Source of the DNA: Anaerolineales bacterium
GTDB lineage: Bacteria; Chloroflexota; Anaerolineae; Anaerolineales; E44-bin32
Length of the DNA: 25,768 nt
NCBI GenBank assembly: GCA_011772595.1
Contig: WVZH01000091.1
Location: forward strand, 43,064-68,831
Reading direction: 5' to 3'
Shown one piece after another: positions 1 to 8,226 of the stretch; within the stretch, counting starts at the first letter, position 1, and every line of letters starts with the position of its first letter. Position numbers and translations under genes: made by a program. The notes below the pieces were generated by a model, which saw nothing but the letters and a program-made list of their open reading frames with translations, did not search any database and was not told where the DNA came from.

Positions 1-25
1 GAGGGCTATTAATATCTAATCATGG

Positions 26-59
26 AGCGATCTATCCATGAAGCGAAGGATAGATCGCT
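26..59 (-). terminator. 12-bp perfect hairpin after the left operon
   Basis: AGCGATCTATCC (26-37) and GGATAGATCGCT (48-59) are exact inverted repeats around a 10-nt loop. The hairpin lies 28 bp past the stop codon of the dimethylglycine-dehydrogenase-like gene, where the left operon ends. Read on the minus strand, no U-run follows the stem, so it may be a 3'-end-stabilising hairpin or a factor-dependent terminator. Read on the plus strand it is followed by a modestly T-rich stretch, so it could also serve a gene entering from the left. Confidence 0.5.
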
Positions 60-87
60 TTGAATTAATTGAGACATATCATAAAGG

Positions 88-2568
88 TCAGCAGCGCACT
101 CTTTCTAACTTGGGATCGTACATCGGCCGCAAAGAGGCTCTCGCAGGATACCGTACCCCCGCAATGTCAATCTCATATGAGCCGCTCTTGATGAATTCAA
201 CTGTTACGGTTTCACCTTTGTTCTCTACAGGACCGACTCCAACCGACGCCCCCAAAGTATGCCCATAACTACCCGCCATGATATGACCAACGGGTTCCCC
301 ATTACGGTAAATGATTTCACCGAAGTACAGAAGAGGTTCAGGATCTTCGAGTAGAAATTGCGGCATTCGATAGCGATAACCATTTTCTTTCAAACGCAGC
401 AATGCGTCTCGCCCAATAAACCCACAGGGTTTATCAAAATCCACAAAGTAACCCAAGCCAACTTCCAGGGGTGTATCGGTATTGTCGATATCACCGCCGT
501 AGTCTCTGTAAGCTTTTTCAAGCCGCAATGAATCTAATGCCTGCAGCCCCATATGTTTCAACCCGAAATCTGCTCCCGCTTCTACAAGCATGTCGAAGAC
601 ATGCAGGGAAAACTCCGTGGGAATATAAAGCTCCCACCCCAATTCACCCACGTATGTAATTCGGATGGCCTTGACGAGAGCGTAACCAATATCGATTTGT
701 TGCATAGTAAGGAATGGGAAAGCCTCATTAGACATACCGGCATTTGTTACGCTACTTAAGAATTCTCGTGATTTCGGTCCCTGGATGTTGAGGACGCTGT
801 ACGCCGAAGTGATATTGGTCACAAAAGTATGTGATTCCACAGGGATATGACGTCTCAGCCAAGCTAGAACCGCGGGGACTGTGCCGTCAGCCGTGAGGAT
901 CAGAAATTGATCTTCGGCCAGGCGAGTGACGGTTAAATCAGCCTCAATGGTGCCAGTCTCGTTCAGCCACTGAGTGTAAACGCAGCGACCGATCGGCACA
1001 GCCACATTATTGGCACAAATACGATTGAGATGTTTTTCGGCATCGCGCCCCTGGACTAAAATCTTTCCCATCACAGAGTAATCCAGCATGGTCACATTTT
1101 CACGAGTCGCCTGGTGTTCGGCGGCGCTATACTCGAACCAGTTCTGTCGTCCCCAGGAATACTCGACCTTTGGCTCCACGCCCTCCGGTGCGAACCAATC
1201 TGGGTACTCCCAACCAGCATACACACCGAAGTAGGCCCCCGCTTCAGCCAATCGGTCGTGAAACGCGGATTTGCGCGCATTACGGGCCGTCTTAAACTGC
1301 TTGTTCGGATATCCATCCTCAAACATGAACCCAAGCATTTCGACTGTGCGGTCTTTGAGATATCTTGGCGTGCTCTCAAATGGCAACATGCGTGCGATAT
1401 CGATTTCGGTGATATCGACATCCGGCACACCATCCACAATCCACTGGGCCATAATTTTCCCCGCTCCACCACCCATCAGAATGCCTAATGAGTTGAAACC
1501 CGCAGCAACATAAAAATTGTCTTGCGCTGGGGCTAATCCCATCATGGGGCCTAAATCGGGTGTGAAGCTCTCCGGACCGCAGAAGAATTTGTGGATCCCC
1601 GCCTTCCCGAGGACGGGTATACGTTTCGTAGCCTCTTCTACATACGGCATCATCCGATCCCAATCGGGATTGATTTCGCCAAATGTGAAGTCTTTGGGGA
1701 TGCCATCCAGCGCCCAGGGGGCGGACACGGGTTCGAATAATCCAAATAAGATGCCCCCAACTTCTTCCCGATAATAGGCGTATTTATCGAGATCCACTAA
1801 AACCGGCAAATCTGGGTGGACGCCCTCTATGGGTTCCGTGATCAGGTAGTAATGTTCGGCTGGCTGTAAAGGAACATCCACGCCAGCCATTTTGCCAATC
1901 TCACGCGACCACATGCCTGCACAGTTGACCACATACTCGACCTGGATTTCGCCTTTGTCCGTGATGACTCCGGTTACTCGCTGCTCTTCTGTCGTGAAGC
2001 CAGTGACGGGTGTTTCTTCGAAGATTTGGACACCGCCCATGCGAGCACCTTTGGCCAATGCCATGGTCACATCAACGGGGTTCACACGGCCATCGCCAGG
2101 GGAATAAAAACCAGCCAGGAGATCCTCGGTGTGTGCTAACGGCCAGAGTTCCTTGACTTTGTTCGGAGGGATCTCATTGAACTCGACGCCAAATTCTCGT
2201 TCGAAAGCAGACATTCGGCGCATTTCTTCCAAACGGTCAGGGGTTGTGACTAAGGTAATCATCCCCACGTTCTTATTTCCCGTTGCAAGGCCGGTTTCGG
2301 CTTCCAAAGATGCATACAGTTCGAGAGTGTATTTGGTCATCTCGACCGAAGTCGCGCTGAAAAACCCACCAGCTTCAATTAGCCCTGCGGCGTGCCAGGT
2401 TGCGCCTGCCGTGAGTTGGGCGCGCTCGAGCAGGACAATATCCTTCCAGCCCAATTTCACCAGGTGATAGGCGGTGCTGCAGCCGATCACCCCACCCCCG
2501 ATGATCACAACCTTGGCGAACTCCGGAAGCTTATCTGCAGTATTCTCCGTCGGCTGACGCTTTCTCAT
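88..2568 (-). CDS. Dimethylglycine/sarcosine dehydrogenase-like flavoprotein with GcvT-like C-terminal half
   Basis: 826 aa, the usual length of the DMGDH/SARDH family. Residues about 18-400 form a DAO-type FAD domain: the dinucleotide motif GGGVIG is at 24-29, and ATWHAAGL (His59) matches the segment where DMGDH carries its covalently bound FAD. Residues from about 440 to the end resemble the GcvT/aminomethyltransferase folate domain, with YVGELGWELY and a PLEVGLG segment. Family members oxidatively remove an N-methyl group and pass it to tetrahydrofolate as methylene-THF, in the cytoplasm in bacteria. The start at 2568 has a GGAG ribosome-binding site inside the end of mttB1, and only 1 bp separates it from that gene's stop, so the two are almost certainly translated together. 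The exact substrate (dimethylglycine, sarcosine or another N-methyl amino acid) cannot be read from the sequence. Confidence 0.9.
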   Translation of the reverse strand: MRKRQPTENTADKLPEFAKVVIIGGGVIGCSTAYHLVKLGWKDIVLLERAQLTAGATWHAAGLIEAGGFFSATSVEMTKYTLELYASLEAETGLATGNKNVGMITLVTTPDRLEEMRRMSAFEREFGVEFNEIPPNKVKELWPLAHTEDLLAGFYSPGDGRVNPVDVTMALAKGARMGGVQIFEETPVTGFTTEEQRVTGVITDKGEIQVEYVVNCAGMWSREIGKMAGVDVPLQPAEHYYLITEPIEGVHPDLPVLVDLDKYAYYREEVGGILFGLFEPVSAPWALDGIPKDFTFGEINPDWDRMMPYVEEATKRIPVLGKAGIHKFFCGPESFTPDLGPMMGLAPAQDNFYVAAGFNSLGILMGGGAGKIMAQWIVDGVPDVDITEIDIARMLPFESTPRYLKDRTVEMLGFMFEDGYPNKQFKTARNARKSAFHDRLAEAGAYFGVYAGWEYPDWFAPEGVEPKVEYSWGRQNWFEYSAAEHQATRENVTMLDYSVMGKILVQGRDAEKHLNRICANNVAVPIGRCVYTQWLNETGTIEADLTVTRLAEDQFLILTADGTVPAVLAWLRRHIPVESHTFVTNITSAYSVLNIQGPKSREFLSSVTNAGMSNEAFPFLTMQQIDIGYALVKAIRITYVGELGWELYIPTEFSLHVFDMLVEAGADFGLKHMGLQALDSLRLEKAYRDYGGDIDNTDTPLEVGLGYFVDFDKPCGFIGRDALLRLKENGYRYRMPQFLLEDPEPLLYFGEIIYRNGEPVGHIMAGSYGHTLGASVGVGPVENKGETVTVEFIKSGSYEIDIAGVRYPARASLRPMYDPKLERVRC

Positions 2569-2569
2569 G

Positions 2570-4030
2570 TCAACTCCCTAATTCTGCTGCTGTTCGGTCC
2601 GCCGCGGCCATGATTTGATCCAGCTCCTCTAGAACACTTTTCGGTAAAGGCTCGGGTTGGTGAGATTCAAATATCTTCATAAATTCTTGGATAGCCAATT
2701 CGCGGGGCTGTCGCAGATTGCCCTCCAAATCCAGTTGGTGAAAGAGCGGTGAATAGTGAAAATCACGAATATGTGTGCGGGTGTGTTTCTCTCGTAAAAA
2801 GTGGCCCCTGGGACCAACCGCTTTGATCACATCCAAAGCAACCTCCAGGTCCCTGACCTCGAAGGCTTTATACATTTCATAGATATTTGTTGCGACCTCC
2901 GAGTCGAATATGATTTGTTCTGGATACAGGATCATCGAAGAATTCATCAGCCCCATATAGCCGCAAATCTCCCCTCCCGCCAGCGGTACCTGTGCACCGC
3001 CGAATCCCGCCTCAAACGCTGATTGCCAGCCGATATCGGGTGCATCACTACTAAAGGAACCTCCACCTAAGCTGGGCACACCCCAGGCATGTGCTAGTTG
3101 TACGGCGATGATAGATGTGGGTAAGGGTACTTCTCCGATGTACCCGCCGGTGCGTGGATTCATGAGCGAAGTGATGACCGAATGGAATACCGGCGTACCT
3201 GGATAGGCCAACTGCATCAAAACCATCGCGCTCACCACTTCGGCATCTCCTATCATCAGGGCACCGAGTGCTGAGGCTGGGGCTGTAGATCCCATCGTTG
3301 GCATTGCCATGAAGCTGATCGGAATGCCCGCTTGAGCGTAAACTAAAGCGGTCTCTATACCGTGTGTATCTTGGGCCAAAGGTGCGATCGTACAAATGTT
3401 GGCACACACAGGCGGCCGGTTGCGGCGCTCTGTTTCACTACCCGCTACCACGGTGGCCATTTCAACGATAGAAGGAGCGAGTTTCGGATGAACGGTAGTA
3501 CCACCGCGCACATGCTTCAAGGTGTTCGTCAAGCCGGCGTGGCATTCGTGCAAGGGGGCCGCTTTACCAAAATCCTGAGCACTCACCAATGGCCAGAAGA
3601 AACTGACCATGGGTAAGGCATCGCTAATTCGAGCCATCATGGCCACATCTTCTTTACAGGAGGCGCGTTTCTCTCGTGTATGCGGATCGATGACGTGCAC
3701 ACCACACCCATCCGTAGCCAGGTAGGATGTTGTCCCATCCAGGGTTAAGTCAAAACGATCCTCGCGACCTGCCAGCACGAAACTGCGCGGTGCGGTTGCC
3801 ATCGCTTTTTCTACAAGATCCTGCGGAATCCTGACAATATTGGTTTCCTGATCAACTTCAGCGCCGTGATCCGCAAAAATACTGAGCGCTTTTAGGCTCG
3901 GGAAATACACGCCAACTTCGGATAGAAGTTGCATCGTTCCGTTTCTAACCATGTCTAATTCGGAATCACGAATCGCTTTGATTTTGTGATGGGAGGAAAT
4001 CGAAACGATGTCTGGGGTCTTAGAAAACAT
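2570..4030 (-). CDS. MttB-family (COG5598) corrinoid methyltransferase, non-pyrrolysine type (MttB1)
   Basis: 486 aa from the chosen start. The family transfers a methyl group from a tertiary or quaternary amine to the Co(I) corrinoid of an MttC-type partner. Recognisable conserved blocks are LLSEVGVYFPS near the N-terminus, TLKHVRGGTTVHP, FMAMPTMGSTAPAS and the GGEICGYMGL region. The frame has no in-frame TAG, so this is the pyrrolysine-free type (like MtgB, MtpB, MtcB and MtyB, which use betaines), not true trimethylamine methyltransferase. The frame is open upstream to 4156, but the start MFSKTPD at 4030 is preferred: AGGAG precedes it, and the longer version would overlap the aldehyde dehydrogenase by over 100 bp. 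That dehydrogenase ends 8 bp upstream. MttB2 (15020-16483) is a close paralogue. Substrate unknown. Confidence 0.92.
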   Translation of the reverse strand: MFSKTPDIVSISSHHKIKAIRDSELDMVRNGTMQLLSEVGVYFPSLKALSIFADHGAEVDQETNIVRIPQDLVEKAMATAPRSFVLAGREDRFDLTLDGTTSYLATDGCGVHVIDPHTREKRASCKEDVAMMARISDALPMVSFFWPLVSAQDFGKAAPLHECHAGLTNTLKHVRGGTTVHPKLAPSIVEMATVVAGSETERRNRPPVCANICTIAPLAQDTHGIETALVYAQAGIPISFMAMPTMGSTAPASALGALMIGDAEVVSAMVLMQLAYPGTPVFHSVITSLMNPRTGGYIGEVPLPTSIIAVQLAHAWGVPSLGGGSFSSDAPDIGWQSAFEAGFGGAQVPLAGGEICGYMGLMNSSMILYPEQIIFDSEVATNIYEMYKAFEVRDLEVALDVIKAVGPRGHFLREKHTRTHIRDFHYSPLFHQLDLEGNLRQPRELAIQEFMKIFESHQPEPLPKSVLEELDQIMAAADRTAAELGS

Positions 4031-4038
4031 TGTGACTC

Positions 4039-5514
4039 CTAAAACTCTCGGGACCACTCCTTTAGCCAGCGTTCCACAACCACTTTCGTCTGAGTAAAGA
4101 ACTCGACAGCATGCCCGCTTTGTCCATGAAGGGTGCCGAAGAAACTGTCCTTCCAACCGCTGAAGGGGAAGAAGGCCATGGGAGCAGCCACACCAATATT
4201 GATGCCAATGTTCCCAGCCTGCGCTTCATTACGAAAACGGCGCGCTGATCCCCCACTGCTGGTGAAGATGCAAGCCATATTTCCATATGCGCGCCCATTG
4301 ACCAGCTTGAGCGCCTCATCCAGGCTTTGAACCTCATGGGTTGCCATCACCGGTCCAAAAATCTCTGTGGTGGCTACTTTTCCTTCTGGGACAACATTGC
4401 CAAGGATCGTTGGGAGAAGGAAGTTTCCTTTTTCATACCCGGTGATGGATGCTTCACGTCCATCCAGGATCATCTCTGCCCCTTCTTGAAGGCCCTCCTC
4501 AATAAGGCTCACAATGCGCTTTTTGGATTGAGGTGTAATGACCGGTCCCATTTGCACCCCCTCATCGAGACCACAACCCACAACCCTTTCGGCAGCTGCA
4601 TCACGAAAGGCGGGGATGAAGATATCATTCGCCTCATCCACCATGATGAGGGTTGCAGCCGCCAAGCAGCGTTGCCCTGCATTTCCGAAAACAGAATCGA
4701 TCACAATCTGAGTAGTCATTTCGATATCGGCGTCAGGCATGATGACCAGTGGGTTTTTCGCCCCACCCTGAGCTTGCACACGCTTTCCATTTGCTGCAGC
4801 ACGAGCATACACATGGCGCGCTACCGCCGTCGACCCAACAAAGCTGACGGCCTTAACCTCGGGATGATCGAGTATGGCGTTCACTGTCTCTGGACCCCCG
4901 TTGACCAGGTTGATCACGCCCGGTGGAAATCCAGCTTCTTCGAACAACGGGGCGATCTTTTGCATGGTCATCGGGCAGCGTTCTGAGGGTTTGATCACCA
5001 CGGTATTGCCCGTTGCAACCGCATAAGGCAGGAACCAGAAAGGGATCATTCCGGGGAAATTAAAGGGAGCGATGATAGTCACAACTCCTACTGGCTGGCG
5101 GATCATGAACTCGTCGATGCCCTCTGCGATGTCTTCAGAGAATTGGCTCTGCATCATGATGGGGATTCCACAGGCCACTTCAACATTCTCAATCGCCCGG
5201 CGCATCTCACCCCCTGATTCACCCAAGGTCTTCCCATTTTCCAACGAGATCATGCGTGCGAGGTCATCAAAGTGCTCTTCCAGCAAATCTTTCAACCGGA
5301 AGAGTGGTTGAATGCGCGCGGTCGCCGGGGTTTTCTCCCAGCTGATAAAAGCATCCTGCGCCTCTTGGACTGCCTTGTCTACTTCATCAGGAGGCGATAG
5401 TGGAACCTTTCCGATGATCTCATTTGTGGCTGGGTTATGAACGGGTAGAATCTCGCTTGAAGTTGAAGCAACCCATTGGCCTCCATAATAGTTTTTCATC
5501 GTCTTGATTGTCAT
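4039..5514 (-). CDS. mmsA: MmsA-type (methyl)malonate-semialdehyde dehydrogenase
   Basis: 491 aa, aldehyde dehydrogenase superfamily. The N-terminal NAD-binding part includes IIAPFNFP; the catalytic cysteine lies in [10 protein letters not shown] (Cys283 from this start). The usual ELGGK motif, which carries the general-base Glu in most ALDHs, is replaced by [15 protein letters not shown]. That is the hallmark of the CoA-acylating methylmalonate-semialdehyde dehydrogenase group, which converts malonate or methylmalonate semialdehyde plus CoA to acetyl- or propionyl-CoA with loss of CO2. A start at 5526 is possible, but GGAG sits 7 bp before the ATG at 5514, so I chose that. It lies between an omega-aminotransferase and mttB1, the arrangement expected if the aminotransferase product is a semialdehyde. 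The gene ends in TAG. Whether the substrate is malonate, methylmalonate or another semialdehyde is not determined. Confidence 0.87.
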   Translation of the reverse strand: MTIKTMKNYYGGQWVASTSSEILPVHNPATNEIIGKVPLSPPDEVDKAVQEAQDAFISWEKTPATARIQPLFRLKDLLEEHFDDLARMISLENGKTLGESGGEMRRAIENVEVACGIPIMMQSQFSEDIAEGIDEFMIRQPVGVVTIIAPFNFPGMIPFWFLPYAVATGNTVVIKPSERCPMTMQKIAPLFEEAGFPPGVINLVNGGPETVNAILDHPEVKAVSFVGSTAVARHVYARAAANGKRVQAQGGAKNPLVIMPDADIEMTTQIVIDSVFGNAGQRCLAAATLIMVDEANDIFIPAFRDAAAERVVGCGLDEGVQMGPVITPQSKKRIVSLIEEGLQEGAEMILDGREASITGYEKGNFLLPTILGNVVPEGKVATTEIFGPVMATHEVQSLDEALKLVNGRAYGNMACIFTSSGGSARRFRNEAQAGNIGINIGVAAPMAFFPFSGWKDSFFGTLHGQSGHAVEFFTQTKVVVERWLKEWSREF

Positions 5515-5608
5515 GTTTGTCTCCACATCGGGGATATAAATTGGGTATGCATCAAACTGGTGGCTGGGTATTAATCAGTCAACAGCCCGTTATCCGAACC
5601 TCTCTGCT

Positions 5609-6961
5609 TCATGCCAAGGTCTCTGCATCCGTGATGTTCAAGGCCTGATCGACGATCTCTAAGCCCTCATCGATTTGTGATGTTGTAATACACAAAGGAG
5701 GCACGACGAATATCATGTTCGCTTTAATGAAAGTAAACAGGCCATGATCCTGGAGGTACTTACCTACTTGATTCATGACAGCCAGCTCAGCGCCTTTGGC
5801 ATTTCGAGTGGCCATCGGCATTTTTGTCTCTTTATCCTTGACAACTTCTATCACCGAGAACAAGCCAATATAGCGCACGTCACCCACTGAAGGATGTTCC
5901 ACCTTCAAATCTTCTAGGCATTCACCCAAGTAATTCCCTACTTCGGCTGCATTATCAATCAGGCCATCTTCCTTATAGACGTTTACTGCTGCGACACCTG
6001 CCGCACAGGACAAAGGATGTGCGCTGTATGTCAACCCACACCACAGCTTATGATCTTCAAAGTGATGTGCGATGCTCTCCGAAACCACGACTGCACCCAG
6101 TGGAACATACCCGGAGGTTATGCCTTTAGCCATTGTGATGATATCTGGCGTGACGTCCCAGTTGTCCACGGCGAACCACTTTCCGGTACGACCAAAACCG
6201 CTCATGACCTCATCAGAGATCAAGAGTATGCCGTGTTCATCGCAAATTTCCCGCATACGAGGCCAATACTCGTCGGGTGGCACGATGATGCCATTCGAGC
6301 CCACGACACCCTCGAGGAAGATTGCAGCAATGGTCTCAGGCCCTTCATACTGGATCACCTCTTCGATATGGTCGATGCACTCCCGGTGACAAGTCTCCCG
6401 TGTCCAACCAAAGGGGCAGCGATAACAATATGGATTGAGCACATGGACCACCCCGGGCATGGTCGGTTCTACTGGCCAACGACGGTTATCGCCGGTTAGA
6501 GCCATCGCTCCATGGGTTGCGCCATGATAAGAAATATAATGGGCGAGGATCTTATGGCGGCCGGTATACAAACGTGCCATCTTGATTGCATTCTCATTGG
6601 CTTCCGCACCGCCCAAGCAAAAAAACGCCTTTTTCAATTCTCCCGGTGTAATCTCGGTCAGGAGTTCCCCAAGACGACCCCTGGGCTCGGTTGCCAAACC
6701 AGGGTGGGCATAACACAACCTTTCTGCTTGCTCTTTGATCGCTTCGATCACTCTGGGGTGTTGGTGCCCGATATTCAGGTTCATCAATTGGGCTGAGAAA
6801 TCAATGTAGCGTTTCCCCGTTGCATCCCAGAAGTAAATCCCTTCAGCATGGTCGATGGGTATGGGGTTAACTTCCGATTGTACTGACCAGGAAAAGAAGG
6901 TGAAATGCTTGCTCAATCGAGTTATTTCGTCCGCAGACAGTCTATCTTGATCATGGCTCAT
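5609..6961 (-). CDS. Class III omega-amino-acid:pyruvate-type aminotransferase
   Basis: 450 aa, PLP fold type I. Asp250 in GILLISDEVMSGFGRTG should bind the pyridine nitrogen, and Lys279 in MAKGITSGYVPLGA should form the Schiff base. That last block is characteristic of the beta-alanine/taurine:pyruvate and related omega-transaminases. A Cys-rich insertion, NPYCYRCPFGW, is also typical of this branch. The enzyme would move the amino group from an omega-amino acid or amine to pyruvate, giving a semialdehyde and alanine. GGAGG precedes the ATG. The next gene in the operon is the MmsA-type dehydrogenase, a pairing known from beta-alanine and 3-aminoisobutyrate catabolism. Taurine or another omega-amine cannot be excluded as the donor. 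Confidence 0.87.
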   Translation of the reverse strand: MSHDQDRLSADEITRLSKHFTFFSWSVQSEVNPIPIDHAEGIYFWDATGKRYIDFSAQLMNLNIGHQHPRVIEAIKEQAERLCYAHPGLATEPRGRLGELLTEITPGELKKAFFCLGGAEANENAIKMARLYTGRHKILAHYISYHGATHGAMALTGDNRRWPVEPTMPGVVHVLNPYCYRCPFGWTRETCHRECIDHIEEVIQYEGPETIAAIFLEGVVGSNGIIVPPDEYWPRMREICDEHGILLISDEVMSGFGRTGKWFAVDNWDVTPDIITMAKGITSGYVPLGAVVVSESIAHHFEDHKLWCGLTYSAHPLSCAAGVAAVNVYKEDGLIDNAAEVGNYLGECLEDLKVEHPSVGDVRYIGLFSVIEVVKDKETKMPMATRNAKGAELAVMNQVGKYLQDHGLFTFIKANMIFVVPPLCITTSQIDEGLEIVDQALNITDAETLA

Positions 6962-6988
6962 CGGTACCTCCGGTCAGTGAAGATCTGG

Positions 6989-7024
6989 CTTTGCTAGCCC
7001 GCTATACATTTCGTGCTAGCGAAG
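6989..7024. repeat. Imperfect inverted repeat between SDH1 and the aminotransferase
   Basis: CTTTGCTAGC (6989-6998) and GCTAGCGAAG (7015-7024) pair over 9 of 10 positions with a 16-nt loop. It occupies most of the 69-bp gap between two same-strand genes, so it may be an mRNA-processing or stabilising hairpin inside the operon. No U-run follows it. Confidence 0.3.
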
Positions 7025-7030
7025 TTGATT

Positions 7031-8164
7031 TCATTCAACCTGATGTCGTATTGTGATTCCCCGCTTCTCCAATTCCGTGAAGAAGATTTCGGGATCGATC
7101 GCGCTTTCAGGTGGTAGTACACCTCTCGCGTCTATGTCGCCACGGGCAATCATTTGCGCGCCAATACTCAAAGGGATGGCAATGTTTTTGTAATATGCTG
7201 CTTTGCCTCCCCATTCCTCCATGGGCGGGTGCTGGTTCCAATGCCTGATCTTGACGTCCTGCCCATCCTTCTTTCCAGAGACATCTACGACAAGACCATA
7301 TGCCCAGAGTGGAGTTTCTTTCGTCTCAGGTAGCTGAAGCAAGATTTCGTGCATCATCTCGAATGCAGAGGTTTCAACACCTTTAACCAAAATCGGCTCC
7401 TCGCTGTAAAGTCCAGATTCCAACATTGCTCTAGCCAACCTCATCGCCTGCGGGGGGAAACATCCACGCACCGAGACAGCTCTCGCCCCCAGTCTCCCTG
7501 GCATGGTCCACGTCTCGTCGTGAGGGATGTAGCAGACTTCTTGCTCGCCAATGGGACCAGGGAAGTTCACGGTTTTAAAACCCTCAAACGGTCCCACCCA
7601 AATGAACTCACCATCTTCGAAGTAGACCCGTTCTTCTGTTCTGGGATGGAACTCATATAGGAAAGTGATCAACAATCCTGGCGCAGGGGCCGGGCAACGG
7701 AAAGCCGCAAAGTTGATCTGAATCTCATCGACCTCTTCCATCTGGTCAGCGGCGTGTCGTGCCATGACATTGGTGATCCCGGGAGTCGCACCAACACCGG
7801 GGATAAAGATCATGTCTTTTTCTTTTGCGCTGGGATGCAAATCCCATTGTTCCTCCACACTCGATACGTCCAAGCCGTTTACCCCAACTTCGACGCATGC
7901 CTTCGTTACGACCAAGTCATACTTCCATGGTAGACCGTTTACAACCACATCGAAGCCAGGTAACAACTCGAGCATGGTTTCGTAATCATCAGCCTCGAAA
8001 AAGACGGACCTCAACCTCTTATCATTAATTTCCTCAATAAGCGCTTTCGCAGCTTCAAGGTTGTAATCGGCAAGTACGATTTCATGAAAATCGGAGGTTT
8101 GGGCGAGGTCTCGGGTGGTCTCTCTACATACCGCCCCCGCTCCACCAAGAACTAGGACACGCAA
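7031..8164 (-). CDS. Saccharopine-dehydrogenase-like NAD(P)-binding protein (SDH1)
   Basis: 377 aa. The N-terminus MRVLVLGGAGAVC is a Rossmann beta-alpha-beta with GGAGAV at 7-12, and the rest follows the saccharopine dehydrogenase/carboxynorspermidine dehydrogenase/lysine-6-dehydrogenase pattern, with GVGATPGITN in the middle. Such enzymes form or split a C-N bond or oxidise an amino group with NAD(P). The start is TTG at 8164: AAGGAG sits 8 bp upstream, no ATG is suitable, and the N-terminus then aligns residue for residue with SDH3 (18076-19218), which has an ATG. SDH1 and SDH3 are identical over long stretches, including about 20 residues around VDEIQINFAAFRCPAPAPGL. Substrate unknown; a role in processing the amine after demethylation is inferred from the neighbours. 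Confidence 0.85.
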   Translation of the reverse strand: MRVLVLGGAGAVCRETTRDLAQTSDFHEIVLADYNLEAAKALIEEINDKRLRSVFFEADDYETMLELLPGFDVVVNGLPWKYDLVVTKACVEVGVNGLDVSSVEEQWDLHPSAKEKDMIFIPGVGATPGITNVMARHAADQMEEVDEIQINFAAFRCPAPAPGLLITFLYEFHPRTEERVYFEDGEFIWVGPFEGFKTVNFPGPIGEQEVCYIPHDETWTMPGRLGARAVSVRGCFPPQAMRLARAMLESGLYSEEPILVKGVETSAFEMMHEILLQLPETKETPLWAYGLVVDVSGKKDGQDVKIRHWNQHPPMEEWGGKAAYYKNIAIPLSIGAQMIARGDIDARGVLPPESAIDPEIFFTELEKRGITIRHQVE

Positions 8165-8226
8165 TGTGATTACTCCTTAATCCCTTAATCGAATGTTTCG
8201 TGAAGTAGTACCTGTGAATCCTCAAG

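Noticed and set aside
2570..4030. Trimethylamine methyltransferase with pyrrolysine
   Set aside because: No in-frame TAG in either MttB gene and TAG is used as a normal stop nearby, so trimethylamine itself is an unlikely substrate.
4327..4986. 219-codon plus-strand frame opposite the MmsA-type gene
   Set aside because: Antisense to a gene with clear catalytic motifs; its translation is His/Cys/Arg-rich with no family signature, as expected for a shadow frame.
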